Below, one piece after another: positions 1 to 7,114 of a stretch of DNA of 7,924 nt. The translations under genes and the position numbers were made by a program. This DNA is from JBBSUX01 sp038234045 (GTDB lineage: Bacteria > Pseudomonadota > Gammaproteobacteria > Burkholderiales > Burkholderiaceae_C). How positions within the stretch are numbered: position 1 is the stretch's first letter; each line of letters starts with the position of its first letter. The notes beneath the pieces were generated by a model. It was given only the letters and a program-made list of their open reading frames with translations. It made no database searches and had not been told where the DNA came from. Where the stretch lies: the NCBI GenBank assembly GCA_038234045.1, contig JBBSUX010000166.1, positions 1 to 7,924 of the forward strand, read 5' to 3'.

Positions 1-3000
1 CCACCGTGTTGACGACCATCACGATCTCGTCGTTCTTGATCATGTCGACGACATGCGGACGTCCTTCGGTCACCTTGTTGACCACCTCTACCGCGATGCC
101 TTCAGCGGCGATGGCGGCTGCGGTGCCTTTGGTGGCGACCAAAGTGAAGCCCATCGCGACGAGCTGACGCGCGATCTCCACCGCCCGGGTCTTGTCGCTG
201 TTCTTCACCGTCAGGAATACGCGGCCTGATTTCGGCAGTCGCGTGCCTGCACCGAGCTGCGATTTCACGAAAGCTTCGCCAAAGGTCGCGCCCACGCCCA
301 TGACCTCTCCGGTGGATTTCATCTCGGGCCCAAGGATGGTGTCGACGCCCGGGAATTTCACGAATGGGAAAACCGCTTCCTTCACGCTGAAATAAGGCGG
401 CGTGATTTCTTTCGTAATGCCCTGTGAGGCAAGGCTCTGACCCGCCATGCAGCGCGCTGCCACCTTGGCGAGCTGTATGCCTGTAGCCTTGCTGACGAAG
501 GGCACGGTGCGTGATGCCCGCGGGTTCACTTCCAGTACGAAGATCACATCCTTCTTGGTGCCGTCTTCCTGCTCAACCTCCTGGATGGCGAACTGCACAT
601 TCATCAGGCCGACCACATTCAATGCGCCGGCCATCGCGGCCGACTGGCACTTCAACTCGTCCACCGTTTCGCTTGAAAGGTAGTACGGCGGCAGCGAACA
701 GGCCGAATCACCCGAGTGGACACCCGCCTGCTCGATGTGCTCCATCACGCCGCCGATAAACGTTGCGCCAGTCGCGTCGCGAATGCAGTCCACGTCGCAC
801 TCGATGGCGTCGTTGAGGAAGCGGTCGAGCAGCACCGGCGAGTCGTGGCTCACCTTCACGGCCTCGCGCATGTAGCGCTCCAGGTCACGCTGCTCGTGCA
901 CGATTTCCATGGCGCGCCCGCCCAGCACATAGCTCGGACGCACGACCAGCGGGTAGCCAAGCGCGGACGCTTTCTCCAGCGCCTCTGACTCGGTGCGCGC
1001 AGTAGCGTTGGCCGGCTGCCGCAGGCCCAGCTTGTGCAGCAGCTGCTGGAAGCGCTCGCGGTCTTCCGCCGCGTCGATCATGTCGGGGCTGGTGCCGATG
1101 ATGGGCACGCCATTGGCTTCCAGATCAAGCGCGAGCTTGAGCGGTGTCTGGCCGCCGTACTGCACGATCACGCCTACCGGCTTTTCCTTGGCAACGATCT
1201 CCAACACATCCTCGAGCGTCACCGGCTCGAAGTAAAGGCGATCGGAGGTGTCGTAGTCGGTCGATACGGTCTCGGGATTGCAGTTGACCATGATGGTTTC
1301 GTAACCGTCCTCGCGCATGGCCAAGGCTGCATGCACGCAGCAATAGTCGAACTCGATGCCCTGACCAATACGATTCGGCCCACCACCGAGCACCATGATC
1401 TTCTTGCGATCGGTAGGCTCGGATTCGCATTCCTCCTCATAGGTGGAATACATGTACGCGGTGTTAGTCGCAAACTCGGCGGCGCAGGTATCGACCCGCT
1501 TGTAGACGGGGCGCACATTGAGCGCGATGCGTTTGTCGCGAATAGCCGTCTCGGTGGCCTTGAGTTGGCGCGCCAGTCGACGATCCGAGAAGCCCTTGCG
1601 CTTCAACGCCATCAACGTGTCACGATCAATGTCATCGAGCGACTTGGTTTCCAGTTCGAGCTCGATCTTCACGATCTCCTCAATCTGCACCAGGAACCAC
1701 GGGTCAATCTTGGTCAGTGCGAACACCTCGTCGACCGACAGACCCATGGCGAACGCGTCGCCCACGTACCAGATGCGATCCGGGCCGGGGGCGCCTAGCT
1801 CTTGTTCCAGCACCTCGCGGTCCTGCGTCTTTTCGTTGAGTCCGTCCACGCCCACCTCGAGGCCGCGCAGTGCCTTCTGAAACGACTCCTGGAAAGTACG
1901 GCCCATGGCCATCACCTCGCCGACCGATTTCATTTGCGTGGTGAGGTGCGAATCAGCCTGCGGAAATTTTTCGAACGCAAAGCGCGGGATCTTCGTGACC
2001 ACGTAGTCGATGCTCGGCTCGAAGCTCGCCGGCGTCGCACCGCCGGTGATCTCGTTGCGCAGCTCGTCCAGCGTATAGCCCACCGCCAGCTTGGCAGCGA
2101 CCTTGGCGATCGGGAAACCCGTTGCCTTGGATGCCAGCGCCGAGGAGCGCGAAACGCGCGGGTTCATCTCAATCACGACCATGCGGCCATCCTGCGGATT
2201 GATCGAAAACTGCACATTCGATCCGCCGGTATCGACACCGATCTCACGCAGCACCGCAAGCGATGCGTTGCGCATGATCTGGTATTCCTTGTCGGAGAGC
2301 GTCTGCGCCGGGGCCACCGTGATCGAGTCACCGGTGTGCACGCCCATCGGGTCGAGATTCTCAATGGAGCAGACGATGATGCAGTTGTCCGCCTTGTCGC
2401 GCACCACCTCCATCTCGTACTCTTTCCAGCCGAGAAGCGATTCTTCAATCAGCAACTCGTTGGTCGGCGAAGCGTCGATGCCGCGCTTGCAGATGGTCTC
2501 GAACTCGTCCGGGTTGTAGGCAATACCCCCGCCGGTGCCGCCGAGCGTAAAGCTGGGGCGGATCACGGTCGGGAAGCCCAGCGTTTTCTGCACGGCCCAA
2601 GCCTCGTCCATGGTGTGTGCAATTCCAGAGCGCGCCGAGCCCAGACCGATCTTCGTCATCGCGTCCTTGAACTTCAGCCGGTCTTCTGCCTTGTCGATGG
2701 CTTCAGGCGTCGCGCCGATGAGTTCGACCTTGTACTTATCGAGCACCCCGTTGCGCCACAGGTCTAGCGCGCAGTTGAGTGCGGTTTGGCCGCCCATAGT
2801 CGGGAGGATGGCGTCGGGCCGTTCCTTGGCAATGATTTTTTCGACCGTCTGCCACGTGATCGGCTCGATGTACGTGACGTCGGCTGTTGCCGGGTCCGTC
2901 ATGATCGTTGCAGGGTTGCTGTTGATCAGGATGACTTTGTAGCCCTCCTCTCGCAGCGCCTTGCAGGCTTGAACACCCGAATAATCGAACTCACATGCCT

Positions 3001-3064
3001 GGCCGATGATGATCGGGCCAGCGCCGATGATGAGGATGCTCTTGAGATCGGTGCGCTTAGGCAT
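1..3064 (-). CDS. carB: Carbamoyl-phosphate synthase large subunit (3' end cut by window edge)
   Basis: Synthetase subunit of carbamoyl-phosphate synthase. It uses ammonia from CarA, bicarbonate and two ATP to make carbamoyl phosphate in the cytoplasm for pyrimidine and arginine synthesis. The ATG at 3064-3062 opens MPKRTDLKSILIIGAGPI; 1021 codons are present and about 55 are missing compared with the usual length near 1075. Both ATP-grasp halves are visible. The first has GGTGGGIA near residue 178 and EMNPR with E299 and N301. The second opens with KIMVLGGGPNRIGQ near 557 and has EVNPR with E845 and N847. The ornithine-site segment EHIEQAGVHSGDSAC is present. The C-terminal MGS-like allosteric domain starts near 943 and keeps ATKGTA and NKVTEGRP. 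Points checked along the gene stay in one frame, so no frameshift is apparent. The start lies inside the end of carA (8-bp overlap), and a GGAG stands 10 nt upstream. Identity is certain. Confidence 0.97.
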   Translation of the reverse strand, partial: MPKRTDLKSILIIGAGPIIIGQACEFDYSGVQACKALREEGYKVILINSNPATIMTDPATADVTYIEPITWQTVEKIIAKERPDAILPTMGGQTALNCALDLWRNGVLDKYKVELIGATPEAIDKAEDRLKFKDAMTKIGLGSARSGIAHTMDEAWAVQKTLGFPTVIRPSFTLGGTGGGIAYNPDEFETICKRGIDASPTNELLIEESLLGWKEYEMEVVRDKADNCIIVCSIENLDPMGVHTGDSITVAPAQTLSDKEYQIMRNASLAVLREIGVDTGGSNVQFSINPQDGRMVVIEMNPRVSRSSALASKATGFPIAKVAAKLAVGYTLDELRNEITGGATPASFEPSIDYVVTKIPRFAFEKFPQADSHLTTQMKSVGEVMAMGRTFQESFQKALRGLEVGVDGLNEKTQDREVLEQELGAPGPDRIWYVGDAFAMGLSVDEVFALTKIDPWFLVQIEEIVKIELELETKSLDDIDRDTLMALKRKGFSDRRLARQLKATETAIRDKRIALNVRPVYKRVDTCAAEFATNTAYMYSTYEEECESEPTDRKKIMVLGGGPNRIGQGIEFDYCCVHAALAMREDGYETIMVNCNPETVSTDYDTSDRLYFEPVTLEDVLEIVAKEKPVGVIVQYGGQTPLKLALDLEANGVPIIGTSPDMIDAAEDRERFQQLLHKLGLRQPANATARTESEALEKASALGYPLVVRPSYVLGGRAMEIVHEQRDLERYMREAVKVSHDSPVLLDRFLNDAIECDVDCIRDATGATFIGGVMEHIEQAGVHSGDSACSLPPYYLSSETVDELKCQSAAMAGALNVVGLMNVQFAIQEVEQEDGTKKDVIFVLEVNPRASRTVPFVSKATGIQLAKVAARCMAGQSLASQGITKEITPPYFSVKEAVFPFVKFPGVDTILGPEMKSTGEVMGVGATFGEAFVKSQLGAGTRLPKSGRVFLTVKNSDKTRAVEIARQLVAMGFTLVATKGTAAAIAAEGIAVEVVNKVTEGRPHVVDMIKNDEIVMVVNTV

Positions 3065-4229
3065 TCTTCTTTTTCTCCATGGACGCAATGAACCGGTCGA
3101 ACAGGTAGCCGATGTCGCTCGGCCCCGGCGACGCTTCCGGATGCCCCTGGAAACAGAAGGCGGGTTGATCAACGTGTGCGAGGCCTTGCAGCGTGCCGTC
3201 GAAAAGGCTCACATGCGTGGCGCGGAGATTAGCCGGGAGCGTGCTCTCATCCACCGCAAAGCCATGGTTCTGGCTCGTGATGCTGACCTGGCCGGTCGCC
3301 AGATCCTTGACCGGATGGTTGGCGCCGTGGTGGCCGAATTTCATCTTGTAGGTCTTGGCTCCCATGGCAAGCGCCATGATTTGATGCCCAAGACAAATGC
3401 CGAATACGGGCACGCCACTTTCGATCAAGGTACGCGACGATTCGATCGCGTAGTCGCAAGGCTCAGGATCACCGGGTCCGTTCGCCAGAAAAATGCCGTC
3501 CGGTGCGAGCTTCATCACCTCTTCAGCACTGGTGCGGGCGGGCACGACGGTGATATGACAGCCGCGTTCGGCGACCATGCGCAGGATATTTTTCTTCACG
3601 CCATAGTCGAAGGCAACGACATGAAAGCGCGGGGCGATCTGCAAACCATATCCGTCACCCAGGGCCCACTCGGTCTGCGTCCATTCGTAGGGACCAGCGG
3701 TAGTGACTTCTTGCGCAAGATCAAGACCGGACATATTGCGTCCCGCTCGGGCTATCGCGATGGCTTCGTCGATACGGCTTTGCGAGGCTGCTTCGCCCTC
3801 TTGCAGACCGAAAATGCAGCCGTTCTGGGCCCCTTTGGTTCGCAAATGGCGGGTCAGCTTTCGGGTGTCGATTCCCGAAATGGCAACCGTGTTCTCTCGC
3901 AACAGGTAGTCGCGCAGGGTTGAGGTGCTCCGGAAATTCGATGCGATCAGCGGAAGGTCACGGATCACAAGGCCTGAGGCATGGACCTTGTCAGCTTCGA
4001 CATCTTCGTCGTTGATGCCATAGTTGCCGATATGCGGATATGTCAGCGTCACGATCTGCTGGCTGTAGCTGGGATCGGTGAGGATTTCCTGGTAGCCGGT
4101 CATGGCGGTGTTGAACACCACTTCGCCGACGGTGGAGCCGCTGGCTCCGATCGATTGACCGATAAAGACCGTGCCGTCTGCAAGCGCCAGGATGGCGGGA
4201 GGGAATTTTCCCTGTAGAGACAAGAGCAC
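3057..4229 (-). CDS. carA: Carbamoyl-phosphate synthase small (glutaminase) subunit
   Basis: Glutamine amidotransferase subunit: it hydrolyses glutamine and channels ammonia to CarB. The protein has 390 residues, close to the family's usual 375-390. The N-terminal CarA domain covers about residues 10-140 and includes GEVVFNTAMTGYQEILTDPS and TYPHIGNYG. The class I glutaminase domain covers about 202-385. The nucleophile is C279 in FGICLGHQ, with H363 and E365 in QGHPEASPGP completing the triad; LANGPGDPEP is at 248-257. The start is a GTG, chosen because GGAGA lies 5 nt upstream and because the reading from MLLSLQG into PPAILALADGT matches CarA N-termini of related bacteria as I remember them. 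The gene ends in TAA within the start region of carB, which favours coupled translation and equal subunit output. It follows a 120-bp gap that probably contains its promoter. Confidence 0.97.
   Translation of the reverse strand: MLLSLQGKFPPAILALADGTVFIGQSIGASGSTVGEVVFNTAMTGYQEILTDPSYSQQIVTLTYPHIGNYGINDEDVEADKVHASGLVIRDLPLIASNFRSTSTLRDYLLRENTVAISGIDTRKLTRHLRTKGAQNGCIFGLQEGEAASQSRIDEAIAIARAGRNMSGLDLAQEVTTAGPYEWTQTEWALGDGYGLQIAPRFHVVAFDYGVKKNILRMVAERGCHITVVPARTSAEEVMKLAPDGIFLANGPGDPEPCDYAIESSRTLIESGVPVFGICLGHQIMALAMGAKTYKMKFGHHGANHPVKDLATGQVSITSQNHGFAVDESTLPANLRATHVSLFDGTLQGLAHVDQPAFCFQGHPEASPGPSDIGYLFDRFIASMEKKKNA
3075..3078 (-). promoter_or_regulatory. Likely ribosome binding site of carB inside carA
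   Basis: A GGAG on the minus strand lies 10 nt before the carB ATG, within the lysine-rich last codons of carA. The spacing is slightly long. Together with the 8-bp overlap it suggests that carB is translated largely by ribosomes finishing carA. Confidence 0.5.
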
Positions 4230-4234
4230 TGGGT

Positions 4235-4239
4235 TCTCC
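4235..4239 (-). promoter_or_regulatory. Ribosome binding site deciding the GTG start of carA
   Basis: On the minus strand the sequence reads GGAGA, then 5 nt (ACCCA), then GTG. This is a near-consensus Shine-Dalgarno element at good spacing. It is the main reason for accepting the GTG at 4229 as the carA start. Confidence 0.75.
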
Positions 4240-4263
4240 GGATGGTTACGGTCGCCCGGTGCG

Positions 4264-4282
4264 CCCCCGGCTGTTCCGGAAG
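4264..4282 (-). repeat. GC-rich hairpin in the carA leader
   Basis: On the minus strand CTTCCGG, a loop of AACAG and CCGGGGG could pair as 7 bp including two G-U pairs. Its left arm is the same CTTCCGG heptamer found in the hairpin at the end of the upstream gene. There is no T run after it. It might be a leader structure, but short GC-rich stems are common in DNA of this composition. Confidence 0.3.
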
Positions 4283-4348
4283 GCTGCTTCTTGTAGATAT
4301 GAAAACGCTGCGGCTGCGGTCGGGCGACGCTGTTTGGGCAAGCTCCCG

Positions 4349-4354
4349 ATTATA
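4349..4354 (-). promoter_or_regulatory. Candidate -10 hexamer for carAB
   Basis: The minus strand reads TATAAT, a perfect sigma-70 -10 consensus in otherwise GC-rich sequence. It contains the TAA stop codon of the upstream methyltransferase gene. Transcription would start about 110 nt before carA. The -35 region at 16-17 bp spacing (GCTTCC or CGCTTC) is a poor match and there is no extended -10 TG, so this is only a candidate. Part of the match is explained by the stop codon and its neighbouring codon. Confidence 0.35.
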
Positions 4355-5192
4355 ACTTCCGGGTCATGCCGGAAGCGGCGCTTGCGTGCAGGCAAATAGA
4401 CGCTGCTGCTGCCACATTGAGCGACTCCTCTCCCCCCGGCTGCGCGATGCGCAGGTGCTGGGCAGCGCGGGCCATAAGCTCCGGTCCGACCCCCTGCCCT
4501 TCGTGTCCCATCACCCAGGCGCAGGGCCAGGGCAGGTCGGCCTCATGCAGCAGGCTTCCCTCATGCGAGCTCGTCACGAGCAAGGGCACCGCCAGTGTTT
4601 CTGCGAGTGTCTCGACATCGCAGCCTTCGACGAGCCGCAGGCCAAAATGCGCACCCATGCCAGCCCGCAGTACCTTCGGGCCCCAGAGTGCAGCCGTACT
4701 CGTCACCGCTACGACCTGTGCAAAACCGAAGGCTGCCGCACTGCGCAACACGGAACCTACGTTTCCTGCGTCCTGCAGGCGATCCAGGACCACAGTGGCA
4801 AGACCGGGCGCGATGGGGGTTGATGCTGCATCGATCGCCACTACAAAACCCATCTCACCGGGAGATTCGAGCCCGCTCATCTCCCTGAAGAGTACATCCG
4901 GAACCACTACATTCTTGGGAGCTAGTTGCGCATATGCAGACTGCGCTGGAGGCCAATTTGATTCACAAAATATGGCAATCTCCGGCCGCCACTGACGGTC
5001 CAATGCGGCACGGCATAGATGGTCCCCCTCGATCCAGATACGGCCCAGGCGCCGATATGCGCTGTTATCGCTCGCAAGACGTTGGACCTGCTTGATGAGG
5101 GGGTTGCTGCGAGACGTGATGTGAACGGGATCTGTCGGATTCCCAGCACCAAAGGCCCAATTGCGTTCGTCGTCTGGCGGTGTCGCGCTCAC
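4350..5192 (-). CDS. SpoU/TrmH-family RNA 2'-O-methyltransferase
   Basis: A 280-residue protein of the SPOUT superfamily, expected to transfer a methyl group from S-adenosylmethionine to a ribose 2'-OH in rRNA or tRNA. The N-terminal part (about 25-110) is of the SpoU substrate-binding type, opening with ITSRSNPLIKQVQRLAS. The catalytic half shows motif 1 LDRLQDAGNVGSVLRSA with N144 and R150, motif 2 WVMGHEGQGVG with E231, and motif 3 with ESLNV and N259 (residues 256-260). These would form the trefoil-knot cofactor site. Motif 3 reads IAQPGGEESLNV rather than the common IPM form. The start is a GTG within a GTGA overlap with the rnhB stop, favouring translational coupling; the in-frame reading gives about 24 residues before the first conserved block. 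The target nucleotide cannot be read from sequence. It could be an RlmB-like or TrmH-like enzyme, so I give no symbol. Confidence 0.9.
   Translation of the reverse strand: MSATPPDDERNWAFGAGNPTDPVHITSRSNPLIKQVQRLASDNSAYRRLGRIWIEGDHLCRAALDRQWRPEIAIFCESNWPPAQSAYAQLAPKNVVVPDVLFREMSGLESPGEMGFVVAIDAASTPIAPGLATVVLDRLQDAGNVGSVLRSAAAFGFAQVVAVTSTAALWGPKVLRAGMGAHFGLRLVEGCDVETLAETLAVPLLVTSSHEGSLLHEADLPWPCAWVMGHEGQGVGPELMARAAQHLRIAQPGGEESLNVAAAASICLHASAASGMTRKL
4356..4375 (-). repeat. Perfect 7-bp hairpin at the 3' end of the methyltransferase gene
   Basis: On the minus strand CTTCCGG, a 6-nt loop (CATGAC) and CCGGAAG form a perfect inverted repeat inside the last codons of the methyltransferase gene. 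No T run follows, so it is not a classical intrinsic terminator. It could slow 3' exonuclease decay of the upstream mRNA, or it could bind a regulator next to the candidate -10. No function is shown by the sequence alone. Confidence 0.45.
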
Positions 5193-5869
5193 AGCTGATG
5201 CTCACTCAGGCTGCTGATGTCACGGCCGCCAGATGATTCCGAAACGGTATCGATGCGCCCAAGCATCGGCATCAGCGACAAGGCAGCAGCAACCGGCGCG
5301 AACGAGCGGCGATGGTGGATGCAAGCACCGAACTGGCGCAGTGCCGACATGTGCTCCCGCGTGCCGTAGCCTTTGTGCGCTGCAAAGTTGTATTGCGGGT
5401 ATTCGCGGTGCAGGTCGACGCAGAGCCGGTCGCGGTAGACCTTGGCCAGGATCGACGCAGCGGAAATGCAGCGCACGCGCGCATCACCGCCCACGATCGC
5501 TTCAGACATCACCTGCAGCGTCGGCAGGCGATTTCCGTCCACCAGAACGCGCCCCGGCGTCAGGCGCAGGCCCTCCACCGCGCGCCGCATCGCAAGCAAT
5601 GTGGCTTGCAGGATGTTGAGCCGGTCAATCTCCTCCACCGATGCCTCGGCGACTGAGCAGCACAAGGCTTTCTCACGGATCAGGTCTTCAAGACGCTCAC
5701 GCTGCAAGGCCGTCAGCACCTTCGAATCGGCCAAACCGCGAATCCGTCTACCGTCATCGAGAATGACCGCCGCAGCAACGACAGGACCCGCGAGCGGACC
5801 GCGACCGGCCTCGTCCACGCCGGCGACGAGTCCGGCTGGCGCCCAAGGAAGGGTGGCTTGTTCAGCCAC
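5189..5869 (-). CDS. rnhB: Ribonuclease HII
   Basis: This enzyme cuts the RNA strand of RNA-DNA hybrids and nicks 5' of single ribonucleotides in DNA, starting their repair. From the GTG at 5869 it has 226 residues, slightly above the usual 200-215. Type 2 RNase H motifs are clear: GVDEAGRGPLAGP with D19 and E20, LVDGN with D111, and GGDAR with D129, together the acidic metal-binding set. These are followed by SAASILAKVYRD and the HKGYGT block. The open frame extends far upstream inside lpxB, so the start is uncertain. GTG gives an 8-bp overlap with lpxB and a normal N-terminus. The alternative ATG (MRSRTSSPRTPIVAEQ, at about 5905) would overlap lpxB by over 40 bp; neither has a good ribosome binding site. 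A tail of about 25 residues follows the last conserved block (RRSFAPVAAAL). Identity is certain, the start less so. Confidence 0.93.
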   Translation of the reverse strand: MAEQATLPWAPAGLVAGVDEAGRGPLAGPVVAAAVILDDGRRIRGLADSKVLTALQRERLEDLIREKALCCSVAEASVEEIDRLNILQATLLAMRRAVEGLRLTPGRVLVDGNRLPTLQVMSEAIVGGDARVRCISAASILAKVYRDRLCVDLHREYPQYNFAAHKGYGTREHMSALRQFGACIHHRRSFAPVAAALSLMPMLGRIDTVSESSGGRDISSLSEHQL

Positions 5870-7100
5870 GATTGGGGTGCGAGGAGAGGACGTTCTGGAT
5901 CGCATCGGTTGCAAGGCTAACGGTATCGCGCAGCAAACTTTGATGTAGCGCGGTGAAAGTGGTGTTGAGTCGATTAACGCGGTCGGGGGCAGACATCCAG
6001 TCGAGCGTCGCGCGAGCCAGGGCCTCGGGTGTTGCCGCGTCCTGAAGGAATTCAGGCACGAGGAAGTCTTCGCACAGGATGTTCGGCAAACCGACCCATG
6101 GTTGCAGGCGTTTCGGAGCAAGCAAGCGCCAGGATAAGGACTGCATGCGGTAAGCGATCACCATCGGCCGTTTGAATAGTGCCGCCTCAAGCGTAGCGGT
6201 GCCGCTCGCTACCAAGCAGACGTCGCACGCTGCAAGCACCAAGTGCGAGCGGCCGTCCAGAACCGTGACGCATGCGGCCAAGCCTGACGCAGCAACAGCC
6301 CGATCAATTCTCTCGCGCTGTGCAGGCACCGCCGGCAGCAAAAAGCGCAGCGTCGGGTTGGCGCGCCGCATCAACGCCGCAGCCTCCAAAAAGAGCGGCG
6401 TCAAATGGCGCACCTCCGAAACCCGGCTGCCAGGCAGCAATGCAACGACGGCATCGCCCGATTGCAAGCCAAGCTGAAACCGCGCAGCCGCACGATCGGG
6501 CTCCATCGGAATGACGCTCGCAAGCGGATGACCCACATAGCTTGCGGCGATGCCGTGGGCTTGCAGCAGAGCGGGCTCGAACGGGAAAATGCACAGGACA
6601 TGATCGGCCGCACGGCGGATCTTCTCCATGCGGTCCGCCCGCCATGCCCAGACGGAAGGGCAAACGAAATGCGCAGTGGGGATGCCAGATGCGCGGAGAC
6701 CCGATTCAAGGTCGAGGTTGAAGTCGGGCGCATCCACACCGATGAAAATATCGGGAGGACTATGGAGCAAGCTTGCGCTCAGCCGTTTGCGAATGCCAAC
6801 GATTTCCCGATACCGCAGAAGCACATCCAGCCCGAAGCCGTGCACCGCCAATTTTTCGCTGGAGACCCGCGCATCGAAGCCGCGGGCCGCCATCTGCGGA
6901 CCACCGATACCAAAGCTCTGCATTGCGGGCCACCGTGCCCGCATGCCGTCGAGCAGAAGCCCGGAAAGCAGATCTCCGGACGTCTCGCCGGCAACCATGG
7001 CGATTCGAGGCGCTTCTGCGGGCGCAGGCCTGCGAGCTTCTTCTTCGGCCTCCTGCGGGGTCGCTGTCACGTCCGCTTGATTTGGCACCGGCTGCGGCAT
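5862..7100 (-). CDS. lpxB: Lipid-A-disaccharide synthase
   Basis: A family 19 glycosyltransferase acting at the inner face of the inner membrane. It joins UDP-2,3-diacylglucosamine to lipid X (2,3-diacylglucosamine 1-phosphate), giving the beta-1,6 disaccharide of lipid A and releasing UDP. Conserved blocks in order are RIAMVAGETSGDLLSG (32-47), GIGGPQM (64-70), GVDAPDFNLDLE (121-132), CPSVWAWR (147-154), YVGHPL (188-193), LLPGSRVSEV (221-230) and VASGTATLEAAL (297-308). The protein has 412 residues against a usual 380-390. The excess is a Pro/Ala/Glu-rich N-terminus of about 31 residues before the first strand. The ATG at 7100 is the best in-frame start and stands 14 bp after the lpxA stop; the nearer upstream ATG at 7108 is out of frame. 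The ribosome binding site is weak, which fits translation from lpxA ribosomes. No signal peptide is seen, as expected for a peripheral membrane enzyme. Confidence 0.96.
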   Translation of the reverse strand: MPQPVPNQADVTATPQEAEEEARRPAPAEAPRIAMVAGETSGDLLSGLLLDGMRARWPAMQSFGIGGPQMAARGFDARVSSEKLAVHGFGLDVLLRYREIVGIRKRLSASLLHSPPDIFIGVDAPDFNLDLESGLRASGIPTAHFVCPSVWAWRADRMEKIRRAADHVLCIFPFEPALLQAHGIAASYVGHPLASVIPMEPDRAAARFQLGLQSGDAVVALLPGSRVSEVRHLTPLFLEAAALMRRANPTLRFLLPAVPAQRERIDRAVAASGLAACVTVLDGRSHLVLAACDVCLVASGTATLEAALFKRPMVIAYRMQSLSWRLLAPKRLQPWVGLPNILCEDFLVPEFLQDAATPEALARATLDWMSAPDRVNRLNTTFTALHQSLLRDTVSLATDAIQNVLSSHPNRG

Positions 7101-7114
7101 CGGCTCATTTGCGA

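Larger units (their letters stand above)
4230..4349 (-). promoter_or_regulatory. Intergenic leader upstream of carA
   Basis: This 120-bp gap is the only one of any size in the window. It has no ORF with a recognisable product. Besides the carA ribosome binding site it contains a short GC-rich inverted repeat (4264-4282) and a spaced 8-bp inverted repeat (4251-4258 with 4321-4328). In other bacteria carAB is controlled by pyrimidines and arginine, so this is the natural place for such control. I see no convincing ArgR-type or PurR-type box, no run of T that would mark an intrinsic terminator, and no riboswitch that I recognise. Calling it regulatory is inference from position. Confidence 0.5.

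Noticed and set aside
1034..3923. Long plus-strand open frames of 254, 321 and 305 codons (1034-1798, 1802-2767, 3006-3923)
   Set aside because: They lie antisense to carB and carA, show no recognisable domain, are His/Arg/Ala-rich as expected for the reverse strand of GC-rich genes, and lack convincing ribosome binding sites. They are shadows of the real genes.
4230..4349. ArgR box, PurR box or riboswitch in the carA leader
   Set aside because: I looked for an AT-rich TGAAT-type palindrome and other known patterns and saw only the short GC-rich stems already listed. The gap is too short and too unspecific to support a riboswitch call.
4356..4375. Hairpin as an intrinsic terminator after the methyltransferase gene
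   Set aside because: The stem is perfect but lies within the coding sequence and is not followed by a T run on the minus strand, so it does not meet the pattern of a Rho-independent terminator.
5870..6121. Upstream part of the 310-codon frame containing rnhB
   Set aside because: This 84-residue segment lies inside lpxB in another frame, is rich in Ser, Arg and Cys, and has no match to RNase HII N-termini. The real gene most likely begins at 5869.
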